Source of the DNA: Hippopus hippopus
Taxonomy: Eukaryota; Mollusca; Bivalvia; Cardiida; Cardiidae
DNA length: 64,000 nucleotides
Direction of reading: 5' to 3'
Assembly: GCA_946811185.2 (NCBI GenBank)
Contig: OX328104.1
Coordinates: 53,800,505 to 53,864,504, forward strand
Below the pieces are notes generated by a model. The model ran no database searches, was not told the origin of the DNA, and saw only the letters and a program-made list of their open reading frames with translations. The position numbers and the translations under genes were made by a program. This document shows positions 1-10,939 of the stretch, piece by piece. Numbering within the stretch: the stretch's first letter is position 1; every line of letters begins with the position of its first letter.

Positions 1-89
1 TTTTTTCATGGAGCTATGAATTTTTTTTTTTTCAGCTAATCAGAACTCGCCAACATTCATGAAAACAACTGATATTAAATTATAAGGTC

Positions 90-690
90 TTACCCAGACG
101 TTATTTTGTCTGCATTTCTGTCATTATGAATTCAGTGTCAGTATAAAAGTATAAATTAGGCCAGTAGGTCAAATACAAAATTTTGCCAAATTTTGTGCAC
201 TCTGGAAAATACATTTTAGTCCAGGGTAGTCCTAGTAACAGTGTTTCTCTGAATAATATCAACTTTGATAATAACAACTTTGACATGATTTAGCTCCAGT
301 CAAAAAGAAGTTCACAAGGGAAAAATAACGGTATGTCCCAACTATTTTACTGTATGTCCAATGTTCATTAATCGTTTCAGGATATTTGTCAGGTAAATCA
401 TAGCAAAAAGTGTTATATATCCTTTTGAAGCCTTATTTACATTCCACATCTCATGGAGCTTGTTCATAATGTTTGTCTCGATGAAAGATTTCCATCAGTT
501 TAAAATATCATCTTTGTTAGAAAGTAGGTCAAATCTTAGTACTTTGCTCCAGATGCCACATTTATAGTCCAGTTCTAATGAAACTTGGTTGGATAGATTT
601 ATGTACCAACTACAAGTTTGAATAAAGATCGACATGGTGATAAAAATCGGTAACTAGGTCAAATATGTGAAAAAAAAAATCGTGCGTTTC
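90..690. repeat. Degenerate copy of a 'aggtcaaat / gaaacttgg' tandem-core element
   Basis: Contains repeated phrases such as gtaggtcaaat, ttagtccag and atgaaacttgg spaced roughly one repeat unit apart. The same phrases recur at 17560-17960 and, better preserved, at 58400-60010. No coding sequence was found. The copy is too decayed to give ends. Confidence 0.5.
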
Positions 691-801
691 TAACAGATAG
701 ATATTCGTGAATTTACTCTTTTTTGACACTGTACTGTAAGTGATTGATCTGAAACACTAAAGTATATATAAATATATTTTTCCTTCTTTTTTTTTTTTCA
801 G

Positions 802-854
802 AAGGACAAGTTCTATGATGACACATCACCCAGTCATGACCAAACAACGCCAAG
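802..854 (+). CDS. SH2 adaptor (STAP-like) gene, exon A, linker before SH2
   Basis: First exon visible of the long plus-strand gene; the true start lies upstream of the window. A long pyrimidine tract ending in CAG precedes it and the donor is CAAG|GTAAGA. The 53 nt read KDKFYDDTSPSHDQTTP plus two bases (AG) that join the next exon to give Ser, so phase is 0 in and 2 out. The peptide is acidic and polar with no domain, as expected of a linker between an N-terminal domain (a PH domain if this is a STAP protein) and the SH2 domain. The frame is fixed by the downstream exons. Confidence 0.75.
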
Positions 855-1265
855 GTAAGAGATATTGTCGAGACTTCATGAACAATTTGATTTTCCTTAG
901 AGAAACAACTTCTGATGAACTTATGAAGTTGTAATTTGACTTACTACGGAGACAAGATTGCTTTAAAGTATTGTTGAAAAATGGTTGAAGCAAGAAAAAA
1001 TATCGTGGCAAACGAAGAAAGTCCCCCATTTTCTTAACAGTTTCAGTAGCATTCAAAGGAGGTTGCATTTGAATATGTCTGCATGAAATTTAATCTTGAG
1101 TCAAATGTTTTTGGCAGTCTTTCTGACTACACTTTCAAGGACGTTTAAGTCGCGGTTACATCATGTAACGAATTAAGTGCATGCCAGCCTAAGAAGATAT
1201 TTATGTATTCGCTGGTATGCGCTGGTCAACGTTCGTTAGTTTCAGTCGGTTGTTATACACAGTGG

Positions 1266-1775
1266 ATTTATTATTACACTGCAAAGAAATTTCTCGTGAT
1301 CTGATTGGATAATATGCCCCGAACATATATATCATGTACACTGGCAAAACTAACGTAAAAGCAGTTTCCCTTTTGGGAGCCCCGTATACATGACTACACT
1401 TTCAACACATCATCCAAAATGGCGGCTTCGATCAAGATTAACATCAAGATTATGCACCAAACTTCACGTTTTACCAAGGTTTCAGTGACGTCAGTTCCCA
1501 GTGACGTCAGTTTTCACTGAATTGGGGCACTCAGAAGGGAAATTCTACTTCGTCAGCGTATTCAATTTTTGAAACCAAAAACAGGTAAAATTCGCTTAAC
1601 ACGCTTAACACACGTTGGAATGGTAAAACTTTGCAGTATAATAAATTCGTTGTACGGTCAGGTGGCAGGGGACTTGGATACTTGTTCACGGCTGTAGCGG
1701 CTCCGGGCGACATGATTTGCCACAGCCGTGAACAAGTTTCCAAGTCCCCTGCCACCTGACCGTACAACTAATAAT
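1266..1775 (+). mobile_element. Half copy of the foldback element with CRE-like sites
   Basis: Matches the right half of the 1-kb palindrome at 40023-41042. An inner unit is bounded by short inverted repeats, about tttattattacactgcaaag at 1266 and ctttgcagtataataaa at 1629. It is followed by a hairpin of about 120 bp (1651-1770) with stem gtacggtcaggtggcagggg. Two perfect TGACGTCA palindromes (1486-1493 and 1502-1509) lie inside. No protein is encoded. Confidence 0.7.
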
Positions 1776-1860
1776 GGATCCATAATAATGTGATGATTTG
1801 CTTGGTATCATGCATCACGGAGATGTTTTAGGTCCCCTTTTCCCACAGCATGGCTCATTT
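1776..1860 (+). mobile_element. Fragment of foldback family C (tgagccatgctctg)
   Basis: Carries the right-hand part of family C: a ggatccataataatgtgatg motif, a gcttggtatcatgcatcac motif and the terminal cagcatggctca. The left part is missing; the hairpin of the CRE-containing element directly adjoins it. Confidence 0.6.
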
Positions 1861-2187
1861 TTAACTATGCTGACAAATAACCTATACACAGCAGGTTCTT
1901 TCGATGTTTAAACGCAGTTCCAACAATTAGATCGTCTGCAGTAGGACAGCGGCTCGTTACCTCTATGGAGACTTTTGTTCAACCAAATTCTGACGAAGTA
2001 ATAGTAATGAATTCACAATGATTTTTCAACGTTCTTACGGTACGAATCGATTCAAAGAGCATGCATGTAGCACACAAGACATGTTACTCATTCGTTGGAG
2101 ATCGTTGACAATTGTTAAAATTTGTTTTGCATTTGCTCAGTTTTTGTCTGTATGTCATTAATTATACGTTATTTTTAACCAAATCGC

Positions 2188-2385
2188 ATGAACAAAATCG
2201 TCGGGATTTTGGTGTGTGTCTCTGCGTTTTTGAGCTTTGCAGTTCGTTCACAGTTTTTTCCCCAATCCGTTCCTGGTGTAAACGCACCTTTACCGATCGT
2301 AGGCAAAGGAGTGTACCTTGGTTGTGAACCTCTGTTGATATTAAACGTGTTCAAATTCCTCATACTAATTTCTTTGATTAATTAG
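2188..2385 (+). CDS. Small ORF with a signal-peptide-like start, uncertain
   Basis: A 65-codon ORF inside the intron between exons A and B. It begins MNKIVGILVCVSAFLSFAVR, which has the charge, hydrophobic core and small-residue pattern of a secretory signal peptide. It continues SQFFPQSVPGVNAPLPIVG and ends in a second hydrophobic stretch. I do not recognise a family. It could be a first exon of a nested gene or chance; no TATA box or convincing partner exon was found. Confidence 0.25.
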   Translation: MNKIVGILVCVSAFLSFAVRSQFFPQSVPGVNAPLPIVGKGVYLGCEPLLILNVFKFLILISLIN

Positions 2386-2695
2386 GTAATACATTAATAT
2401 AATTAAAAGTAGTGCTTTCGCACAATGACGGATTTTGGAGCTCCTTTGATTAAACACCTTATACATTAATTGAATTTAAAGCAGTGTTTTTAGACAATGA
2501 CAGAGTTTTGAGCTCCAAGTGCCCGCGCTAGTGACACAATGACATCGTGAAGTTGTAGAACGGACATATGTCCATATTAGGTCGGTCTCCGAGCTGACTT
2601 GTAGCATTTGCAACAGTCCGCTAGACAAGACTGACGGGTCGATAGTTTGTAAAATCCATTGACAAGCTAATTTTTATTTTTTATGTTGCTATCAC

Positions 2696-2755
2696 CAAGT
2701 GCAGAGCACCGACAGCTCAGTCGGTAAGGGACGGTGCTTGTTATCTAGGATCCAT
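2696..2755 (+). other. Possible tRNA-like SINE head, decayed
   Basis: The stretch gacagctcagtcggtaagg resembles a Pol III A box and D arm. No B box was found downstream, so this is at best a remnant. The rest of 1860-3077 shows nothing else recognisable except the small ORF at 2188. Confidence 0.2.
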
Positions 2756-3077
2756 CATCATTCTCTGATTAGTTCTAATTCTAACTATGCCAAATGCTTA
2801 TTCCAAGTTTAATCATGATATTTGCAACAAGAAGTGTTTCTATCTCACCGCTGAGCATCGACTGAAATGAATGTAGTCAGTGTCTTTTGTATATGCTCAG
2901 TATGTAGGAATAATAAAACAATTACTAGAAATGTATGGTTAAGAGCACCGACCGATTTAAAACAACTTAAATAGATCTACTGTTGAATTTTGCAAATCAA
3001 CAAAACATAATTCTGTGGAACTGATACACTACTAACTCTGTTGATCAATACATAGAATACTTGTTGTATACTTACAG

Positions 3078-3221
3078 TTGGTTCTTCTCTGGATGCTCAC
3101 GTGAGAAAGCAGAGGACATTCTCACAAAATGTAGTAGACATGGTAACACGTTGATGCGAGAAAGCACGTCATATATGAAATCCGGAAGTTACGTCATCTC
3201 CAAACGAGTCTTGGATAAATC
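3078..3221 (+). CDS. SH2 adaptor gene, exon B, N-terminal half of SH2 domain
   Basis: Acceptor ttacag|TTGG and donor AATC|GTGAGT. The frame gives WFFSGCSREKAEDILTKCSR, then HGNTLMRESTSYMKSGSYVI, SKRVLDK. This is the first half of an SH2 domain: the Trp of the first strand, the S-R-E-x-A-E helix, and GNTLMRES in place of the usual G-x-FLVRES. The Arg that binds phosphotyrosine (strand B5) is kept. Phase is 2 in and 2 out. Helix and strand wording, and the HYEVMRV continuation in the next exon, fit STAP1/STAP2 better than Src-type SH2 domains; this is a judgement from memory, not an alignment. Confidence 0.9.
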
Positions 3222-3679
3222 GTGAGTATATTTCAACATTGAGAAATGGTTAATGGTATGTATACGGTAAAATCAAGCGAAAAAGGGGCCAATGGTATAC
3301 ATGTATAAAAGATCTTTTGCATACGACCGAAACCAAAACAGGTAAGTATATAGGGGACCCCCTGAATTTTCAATACAATAGCTAATTAATAGAAAATTTA
3401 GGGTGTCCCTATGAACCTCAAACTACCTATACATGCCGCAATTATAATATTGAAATGGGCGATCAGTCGAAACTTAAGTACATTACATCCATTACATGAA
3501 AAAGTTCTCACAATCTATATATATCACTCTCGATGAGTGCTTCCTAGAAATCCTTAACTAGTACTTGCTCCGTGATGTGGATAAGTCCATAGGCTGACAC
3601 TGCTCATCACAGGATTCGAAACCGGACCGATGATGTTGGAGGCCGACTCTCCATCCATACACCAGTGTCTTCCTAAAGG

Positions 3680-3773
3680 CGATACCAGTCTTTTTATGAG
3701 CCTGCGCAGGCTGACATGGGTTGATACTTCTTGCAGATGCATTAAACCCCGTTTTCACGGAACATGGCTCATA
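3680..3773 (+). mobile_element. Fragment of foldback family C
   Basis: Contains gcctgcgcaggctgac, the gcagatgcattaaacccc motif and terminal cacggaacatggctcat, the right half of family C. The left half is not recognisable. Confidence 0.6.
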
Positions 3774-4080
3774 ATTATGTTTATTTATTTCATGCTTTCC
3801 GCTAGGTTATCGAGAAATATCGGTGAAATATTTTTCGATATTTCATGGTTACGACCAGTGAAAATACCGATTTTTATATTCTAACTCTTCAATTGAAGGC
3901 GGAAACAGTTGTTCCCGCGCACTAGTTACCTAGGTAAAATGCGCGTGCCTCACAACCAGATGGAAATATGACGTAATTTACCTTACATTTCTCGCGTTTG
4001 ACGTAATATTGTAATGCGTTGCTATGCGGAGGAGGGTACGCTACGGGGAATAACCGAAAAGAACTGTACTGGATTTTGAT

Positions 4081-4118
4081 TAAGTCCCCCCCCCCCCCCC
4101 CCACACACACGGAAAGGG
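4081..4118. repeat. Poly-C and CA simple repeat
   Basis: A run of about 19 C followed by acacacac. Simple sequence in the intron between exons B and C. Confidence 0.9.
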
Positions 4119-4149
4119 TTAAAAGCAAGAAATAAATAGAATATTTGGT

Positions 4150-4296
4150 TTTTTTTCGGTGAAAGATCGAAATTTATTTCATCTCGTGAACATCATAGGT
4201 AATATTTTCACGAGTGGCTGCGCCACTCGTGAAAATATTACGGATGATCACGAGATGAAATAAATTTCGATCTTTCACGGTAAAAAACAATATCCT
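4150..4296. mobile_element. Foldback element, near-perfect hairpin
   Basis: The left arm cggtgaaagatcgaaattta and the right arm taaatttcgatctttcacgg are inverted copies, and the arms continue inward to cacgagtggctgcgccactc at the centre. Arms are about 70 bp. No coding sequence; a MITE-like foldback of unknown superfamily. Confidence 0.75.
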
Positions 4297-4724
4297 CTAT
4301 GCATTTATACCCGTTTTCCGCTGCAGAGGACTTTTTTTTTTTTCATCTTTCTAGTGAACATTTTAACATTGAGACAAAATGAAGGAATTGCTCTTGACAC
4401 GCAGTAGTTCCGTTTGCCACAATTTTTTCTTGTAATGAACATTATTCAAGCTGATAAGCCTCTCATTGCTGATCATTGTTCTGAAGATAATTACGTGAAA
4501 AAGCAGCCAGTTAACTTGGAAGAAAATTGTGGTAAGTACTGGTATAAGAAACGACGGGAAACCATGGATAGGTGCACTGGCCGCCGCGGTATAACTGAAG
4601 TAACATTTAAAAAACGCCGTTAAGCACCATATAAACTAACACATCAAAGCTGATTATCCACATTTTACTAGCAGATTTTCAAATTCTTGTGCCGAAAAAA
4701 AAGAATAAGCTTATAAGAATAATG

Positions 4725-4885
4725 TGAGAAAAGAAAAAAAAGCTGGTGACTTGCATTTTCTCCTTTTTGCCACAATGTTTTCCATCCTTACAATGACAAA
4801 TTCCATCATTCAAGCCACTTCTGTATTGTCGTCTGCTCATGCTCTCAATTTATGCAAGTCTAAACTTTTGTCGTCTGGTCCTTAT
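4725..4885 (-). mobile_element. Family A MITE, truncated, abutting exon C
   Basis: Partial family A copy: the central hairpin remnant (agctggtgacttgcattttc), then the body (caatgttttccatcc, gtcgtctgctcatgc, aagtctaaacttttgtcgtc). Its outer end is lost and the sequence passes into ttatatttattacag, the splice acceptor of exon C, within about 15 bp. Confidence 0.7.
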
Positions 4886-4896
4886 ATTTATTACAG

Positions 4897-4972
4897 GACC
4901 AATAAGTACATGTTTGAACATTACGAAGTGATGAGAGTGGCCGGGGGATATAAACTGAACGTTCAAAACGAG
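4897..4972 (+). CDS. SH2 adaptor gene, exon C, central SH2 domain
   Basis: Acceptor tattacag|GACC and donor CGAG|GTAAGA. It reads TNKYMFEHYEVMRVAGGYKL then NVQNE, giving the strands around HYEVMR, where the His after the central sheet strand is the usual SH2 strand D contact. STAP1 and STAP2 share a HYKVM / HYEV wording here. Phase is 2 in and 0 out. A truncated MITE ends just upstream, so part of the branch-point and pyrimidine region may be transposon-derived. Confidence 0.9.
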
Positions 4973-5272
4973 GTAAGATGAATTAGTCTACCAAGTCACC
5001 TATTTATCACACGTTATTACCATATTTAATTGACTTACATAACCTTGCTTTTCGTTCGGAAAAAAAAATCATATAAAATGTGTGGTACAGTGCAGGTGCG
5101 TATCAGGAATGTCGTGAAGATGAAGCCCAGTTCATTCTAAATTTCCTCTCTCTTTTAGTTTCTTTCTTTCGTCGTTTTTCCTACAGCAAAGTAGATGTTA
5201 GCACCTGAAAGAGACAAGCACATCCTTGTCAAGTATTAGACAATGTAAATCAATATCAAATTGTCTTTTGCG

Positions 5273-5337
5273 TACATTGTAGATCAAGATCAGACTGCAC
5301 AGAACGTGCAGTCTGATCTTCAATCTACATTGTCTGC
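5273..5337. mobile_element. Family B palindrome core
   Basis: The hairpin cattgtagatcaagatcag ... ctgatcttcaatctacattg is the core of family B. Outer parts are not clear. Confidence 0.7.
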
Positions 5338-5654
5338 CATCTAGTTTTTATTTTCTGGCAAAAGCAATTTTGGAATAAAGATGATTTGGTTTCTTTTCCT
5401 GATTTATTTGATGTTTTGGTCGTTAGTGTCAAAGCCGGGCTTCCGCCTAACTATGCACCTGCAATAGTCGTTAGAAGAATGCTTGAAATTTTGCCACGAG
5501 AAAAATGCAAGAAACGGTGTTTTGTTTATTGGCACTATGATTCATCAAGGCCATCGTCGGCGGTTCGGCCGGTCCAGCCATGGTCAGACCACTTTATCGG
5601 CCGAATATATTACTGGTCGTACCCTTTTTTCGTTTCCTTCTATGCTTTGTCTTG

Positions 5655-5760
5655 GTCCTTTGACATGCAGAAATGATTGGCCGATAGCAAAAACTTTCCA
5701 CCCAGGTCAGCCTGTGCGGACTGTGCAGGCTGCCATGGACTATTACATTTTGAAGATGCA
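5655..5760. mobile_element. Fragment of foldback family C
   Basis: Contains cctttgacatgcagaaa, gcaaaaactttccacccagg and tcagcctgtgcggactgtgc, the middle of family C. Both ends are missing. Confidence 0.6.
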
Positions 5761-5805
5761 GTAAAAAGCCATTTCACAGGGCACGACTTGCATGTAGGCC
5801 TAAAA

Positions 5806-6034
5806 TTAACCCTTTACCAAACAATCCCTGGTTTTCACAACTCTGAGAAAGAAACCTTTTGAAAACATTGTGGGAAAAGGAGAAAATGCTGGTGACCAGC
5901 ATTTTCTCCTTTTCCCACAATGTTTTCTACCCTTCCCAACACAACATTCAATTTTTGAGTCACATTAATTTTTTCGTCTGCAAATGCTTTGAATTTAGAT
6001 GAGTCTAGAATTTTGTCATTTGGTAAAGAGTTAA
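5806..6034 (-). mobile_element. Family A MITE (piggyBac-like), full length
   Basis: Starts TTAAccctttaccaaac and ends tggtaaagagTTAA, with the palindrome gaaaatgctggtgaccagca at the centre. It has TTAA at both ends and does not encode protein. It ends 167 bp before exon D. Confidence 0.9.
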
Positions 6035-6201
6035 GTAGATGAAAGCGTGAATGCTAATAGGTGAAATCAGGGCGCTAAGCAGTGTTCTTTCATATCGTAA
6101 AATATTTACATGAAGTTGCACTTCCGCAAAGTATAGGTTCAAGAATGACAATGCTCCAAGACGTTTTCATGACTTTATACTGAATTGTTTCCAACTTGCA
6201 G

Positions 6202-6340
6202 CACAACCCAATGCGATGTTTGACAGACGTAATGGAGTATTTCAGAGAGACTGCTGGTGGCAGCACACGTCTAATGGACACCAACGATCCTTTCTATACA
6301 GGAACGGCGAGTGATCCAGAGTATCAACGACATATCAGAA
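6202..6340 (+). CDS. SH2 adaptor gene, exon D, end of SH2 domain
   Basis: Acceptor cttgcag|CACA and donor AGAA|GTTAGT. It reads HNPMRCLTDVMEYFRETAGG, STRLMDTNDPFYTGTASDPE, YQRHIR. The L-x-D-V-M-x-Y-F helix is the second SH2 helix, where STAP proteins have a comparable VIDYF / VINYF. After the SH2 domain the sequence becomes polar and disordered. Phase is 0 in and 1 out; from here on every exon of the tail is phase 1 on both sides. Confidence 0.9.
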
Positions 6341-7004
6341 GTTAGTAACATCTTTCTCTCTTTGTCTACAGCCTTTACGTTTTGAGACTAGAAATTGAAA
6401 GTCTGATTGAGATGTTACACAGAAACTTTATTTTAATTCGAAAAGACACACAAAATATTAGTACCAGGGAAAAGTTTTGAAATATGACCATTGGTGATGC
6501 CCTGATTGTCCAGTAGACTTTTTCAGGCCGATTCTTGACTACACTTTTCGGAAAGGATACCTTTTCTGCAAAGAGTAGAATAGGATTAGCCGGTGCGATA
6601 TCCATGCAAGCCGATCTTCTCTGTCTTCTCCGATACCCTTTTAATTGTTGAAGTTTCGCTTTACCAATAGTTGTTTCCAAGGCACAGCATGCTTTTTTTC
6701 TTTGGTTTATTTGAATTCAGGAGGACGGTTGTAAAAGTTTTATTTTGTCTCCTGTAAAGTTTTCTGATCTAAAACATTTGATTTCACTCAGTGTATTCAA
6801 TTAATATTTTCCCAAATATTTCTGCAGAAAGCCATTATTGTGAATCAAATGTGGTTTATCGGTACTGTTTAAAGACGCAGCGTTGTCCGCCATTTCAGGG
6901 ATTTAACATCATTAACATGTACGAGTAGGTAACATCTACTGGATATGTACATTCTGATGGTTCATTGGGCAATCAGGTTACTTTTGTCTCTTCTATAATA
7001 ATAA

Positions 7005-7267
7005 TGGCTTGCAACACGCGAAAAAGGGCATTCAGACATTTGCGCAAAGTGTCGTCTCGGATCAGCCTGCGCAGTCCGGGCAGGCTAATCCGAGACGACA
7101 CTTTCCGGTCTCATGCAATTTTCTCTTTCGTGCAAGTGTACTGTAGTACAAAATCGAATGTAGTCGTAAAGTGTCGTCTCGGATCAGTCTGCGCGGAATG
7201 CGCAGGCTGATCCGAGACGACACTTTACGCAAACATCCGAATGTACCTTTTCGCGTGTTGCAGGCCA
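7005..7267. mobile_element. Family D foldback (tggcttgcaacacgcg)
   Basis: Ends are TGGCTTGCAACACGCGAAA and its inverted copy TTTTCGCGTGTTGCAGGCCA. Inside are two GC-rich palindromes built from gtgtcgtctcggatcagcct. About 263 bp and non-coding. Three other copies lie at 12702, 18236 and 50699. Confidence 0.85.
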
Positions 7268-7507
7268 TATGCAACCATCGGATGTTCAGCAAATGCTGCT
7301 ACTGTGTTACCCGTGGATTTTTTTCCTCCTGTGTGTCTGCGGATGATGAAATTTTAAGTTTGCAGTAGGTGTATGAACAAGTTGAGAACTGCAATCGACA
7401 CTTTTTTCTAACGTTTCTTTCTGTCTTTCTTTAAGTTTTCAAAAGTTTATTCTTACCCTTACTTGGTTTGATATAGTCAATAATCATCTCTGTCTATCTA
7501 TCTTTAG

Positions 7508-7546
7508 GGTCTATGGATCCGGAACCCTGGTCTTGGCCACCACCAG
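7508..7546 (+). CDS. SH2 adaptor gene, exon E, proline-rich
   Basis: A 39-nt exon with acceptor atctttag|GGTC and donor CCAG|GTAAGC. It reads R-SMDPEPWSWPPP and one base of the next codon; phase is 1 in and 1 out. PEPWSWPPP could be a WW or SH3 ligand. Its length is a multiple of three, so skipping it would keep the frame. Confidence 0.8.
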
Positions 7547-7605
7547 GTAAGCGAGCTTCCAATTGTTAACCGTAAGGGCACATAGCAGTAGTTCAGTTGC
7601 CTTGG

Positions 7606-7673
7606 TAGATAGTGTTGATCAAAGATCAGACTGCACAGAATGTGCAGTCTGATCTTTGATCAACACTATCCCA
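7606..7673. mobile_element. Family B palindrome core
   Basis: The arms gatagtgttgatcaaagatc and gatctttgatcaacactatc flank gactgcacagaatgtgcagtc, a near-perfect 68-bp palindrome. Confidence 0.8.
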
Positions 7674-7699
7674 TACTTTGAGGCATGTTTTGGCAAATG

Positions 7700-9790
7700 A
7701 GTCTTGAAATTGCAAACTTTATCTCATTATCACTCACTTACATTTTAGATTTGTCAGTCATGAAATCATTTGCTCTCTATGATATTAATCCATCTCAAAT
7801 TATTGGATTTGCCTTTGACTGTGTGAGAAAAAAAAATCTGGTTCACAACATTTTCTCCTTTTTCCATAATATTTCCAAAGCCCTTTTCTTCAAGGTCTAA
7901 AAAATGGCATCATTCAGTAGAGGGCTAACTTCTGGGTAGGCCTATATATAAAACTGACATTTTGCCAATAGAAAATGCCAAAGGCTACTTTGGCCAGAAA
8001 GGCCAAAAACACATTGAGCCAATATCAGACGGCTTGTTCTGTGCAGAAGCATGGCAAGTTATGGCCGGAATATAATGAGATAAAGAAGAGGCATGAAAGA
8101 GTGTTATACTCCCAGCACTGATCTCGTCATTTAGCTGTCAGAGGCAGACTCAAGACATCTAGCCAATTGAAATTTGAAATTGCCCAGTCTTGAGATGTAA
8201 CAGCCCTTTTATTTGTCATATTATAAATAGGCACTGTTCATTTCCAAAATATGGGATAACACTTTGTTGTTTTCAGTTACATGGGGTAAGGGCCATTTCT
8301 TGTGACATTAAAAGCCTTACAGCAGTCAACCCTCATATGACTCACTTATTTAGATAATGCACTTCAACATAACAACAGTGCTGTAAGGGTTATCATTTCC
8401 CCCAGTCATTTCGATTTTGCAAAACTTAATTATAGAAGCTTTTACAGTGATCAGTAACACAAGACTTAGTGCTTCTGGTTTTGGGGTGTGGTGTTATCGA
8501 TTCAAGCATAGGCCACTGAAACTCCATTGGCTTGTCAAGGTATACCAAATTTTTCATCAGATGATCATTGGACACCATTATAAAAAATAGCATATTGGCT
8601 CATCACATCTATATCATATTATTATATACAATATAGAGGGATGGGTGGATGTGCTATTTTAATAACAGTGTTCCATGATCGACCGATGAAAATTTCTGTG
8701 TTCCATGATGTCCAATGATAGACCAATGGAGCTTCAAAGGCCTGTGATTCAGCTAACTGTATTAGCTATTATGAGCACCTTGTATACATGATAAAATGTA
8801 GATACTGGCATATTATTCAATTCTACTTTTATTTTTCAATTCTATTTTTATTATTCAATTCTACTTTCTGAAGTCCTGTCAGTTTTCAGATAGAAGTTAC
8901 ATCCTTATCGCCAGAGAGAAAAAATGCTGTAAAAATTTGATTGATTCTAGTATGGTTCAGAATTTAGTCAGCTGTGTAAACATAGATAAACTTCCAATAT
9001 GTGATTATTGTGCAAGGGATAAATACATACCGGTGTATTGGAAATCTTCGATTTAAAACTGGAAATGTCACAAGACTGATTTCTTTGATGGCCTCCAGAA
9101 ATCAAAATGGATCTTCTAATGGTTGTAATCTATGCAACATTGCATCTGTCAGGGGGCAGCATTCGGCATGAAGATGCAAGAATGGTTATAGTTTGATAAA
9201 ATAAAGATGAAATGGGTTAAAACTGACCAAAAAAAAAAAGATTATCTTTAATGCATGAATTATGGATTATCAGAGCCTATCACCAACGTTTCTTTATTTA
9301 TTCATAGTCAAATTCTCAAAGTTTTCTACATTTGATAGTAATGTGATTTCTAATTAATAGCTAAACCAAATGGTATACAGCCAGTCAGACACTACATTAT
9401 TTTCTAAATCTAGAATAAGTATAAGAATGCAATTTAGAATAATTTTGAGAATACGGTTTATGAGTAACTGAATGGAAACTTTTTACCCTTTGTCATTTCC
9501 TTCTTCCAAGCCACTAGTATTTTTTGCATCTGAGAAATAGAGATATTTGGATGGTGTATCCATTCTCCTTTCAATAAACTTCAGATTCCAGTTCAGATGA
9601 TGGTATGTTATAACTTCGACTATATTTTTTTTCAAAATTTGTTGTTTCTTTAAACATGATTAAGAATCAACTTTCACAATTTTGTTAACATTGGTTTGAT
9701 TGGTTAACTTACGTCCTGTATGTTTTGCCTCTGTATGCCACTTAAAATCTTCCCTTCTAACCTCTCAGAGCAAGAACCAATTTTACTTGC
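7700..9790. other. Intron sequence, nothing recognised
   Basis: Part of the intron between exons E and F. Apart from a faint family A remnant near 7830-7900 (cattttctcctttttccata) I see no exon, RNA gene or repeat with clear ends. Confidence 0.5.
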
Positions 9791-9798
9791 CCTTGCAG

Positions 9799-9862
9799 AC
9801 AGTGTGATCAAGAGCAGACTGCAAAGAACATGCAATTTGATCTTCGATTTATGCTGTCTGAC
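9799..9862. mobile_element. Family B palindrome core, decayed
   Basis: The core gtgatcaagagcagactgca and gcaatttgatcttcg form an imperfect hairpin of the family B type. Confidence 0.6.
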
Positions 9863-9892
9863 ATTTTGTTAGACACTCTGACAAAACATTTA

Positions 9893-10143
9893 AGCTATGT
9901 TCTGTGAAAATGGGGCTTAATGCATCTGCACGATGCATCATATCAGGCAACTCATCACACTATTATAGGTCTGTATAATCAGTTTTATACAACAACCGAC
10001 TGAATTATGAGGCACACTGGTCCTTTGACACACAGCAGATTTACCATAAGCAAAAAGTTTTGGCCCAGGTCAGCCTGCACTGGCTGACCTGGGTCAACAC
10101 TTTTTGAAAATGCATTAAACCCCCTTTTCATAGAGTACTGCTC
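9893..10143 (+). mobile_element. Family C foldback, decayed full copy
   Basis: The start tatgttctgtgaaaatgggg and end tcatagagtactgctca are the decayed family C ends. The body keeps gcccaggtcagcctgcactg and gcattaaacccccttttcat. Confidence 0.75.
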
Positions 10144-10371
10144 ATTTCTTTTAAACTGGACTACATTTCAGCTTAAATCTTTTTATACTGACTGAAATTA
10201 TTCTATCCCAAAATGCTTTTAACAGTTAACTTTTAACATTTGCCATCTTTAGCATAATTTTTAGCTCTGCGTATACACTTTTGGCACAAGTGTTGCAGCC
10301 AAATTGTAGAATAAACAAATTAATTAACTAACCAAACAAAACTGTTGAACATGGGCATTATAAGTTTCTCA

Positions 10372-10602
10372 TTAACCCTTTACCACATGGCAAAATTTTA
10401 GGTTCGTCCAATTGAAATATCTGCAGACAGCAGTTCAAATGTTTTTCAAATTGTCGTATAATTTGTCCCTAAATAAATGGGAAACATTGTGGAAAAAAGA
10501 GAAAATGCTGGTCACCAGCATTTTCTCCTTTTCCGACAATGTTTTCAAAAGGTTTCGTCTTCAAGGTCATTAAAACTTGTGATTTATGTGATAAAGGGTT
10601 AA
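10372..10602 (+). mobile_element. Family A MITE, full length
   Basis: TTAAccctttaccacat to gataaagggTTAA, with central palindrome gctggtcaccagc and TTAA at both ends. Confidence 0.9.
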
Positions 10603-10939
10603 TAGGAGAATAGCACATGATGATCTTAGAAAGAGCTCTTATAAATTTAAACATTATTATAATATGGAAGCAAGAAAATTTTGGACTCTGAACTCAAACT
10701 CATGAAACAAATTTTAATACAGCAAATGACATTAAAACTGTATTTATGTCACAATGTTTTCCAAGGTGATCTTCAGCAAGCCAAGAGGTAATTTTTATGC
10801 TGAAAATCTTGAATATATAAGAATAGTAACTATCTTTAACTATCTATTATTTTTGAGTTTGTTTTTGAAAAATCTCAATTTGTTTAGGGGAAACATGGCT
10901 TCAAAGTTCAAAGATTTTTCTTTCATAAATATCAGATAA

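Noticed and set aside
4724..4981. A complete 85-aa gene ending in exon C
   Set aside because: The frame merges a MITE remnant with exon C by chance; the SH2 reading with the acceptor at 4897 explains the conserved part.
5273..5337. Rho-independent terminators or a CRISPR-like array in the GC-rich palindromes
   Set aside because: The exon-intron structure is eukaryotic, and the palindromes are scattered transposon cores without regular spacing or unique spacers.
6965..7368. Frames with RISLRSPGRLIRDDT on both strands
   Set aside because: They are translations of the GC-rich palindromes of family D; the same words appear at 12520 and 50607.
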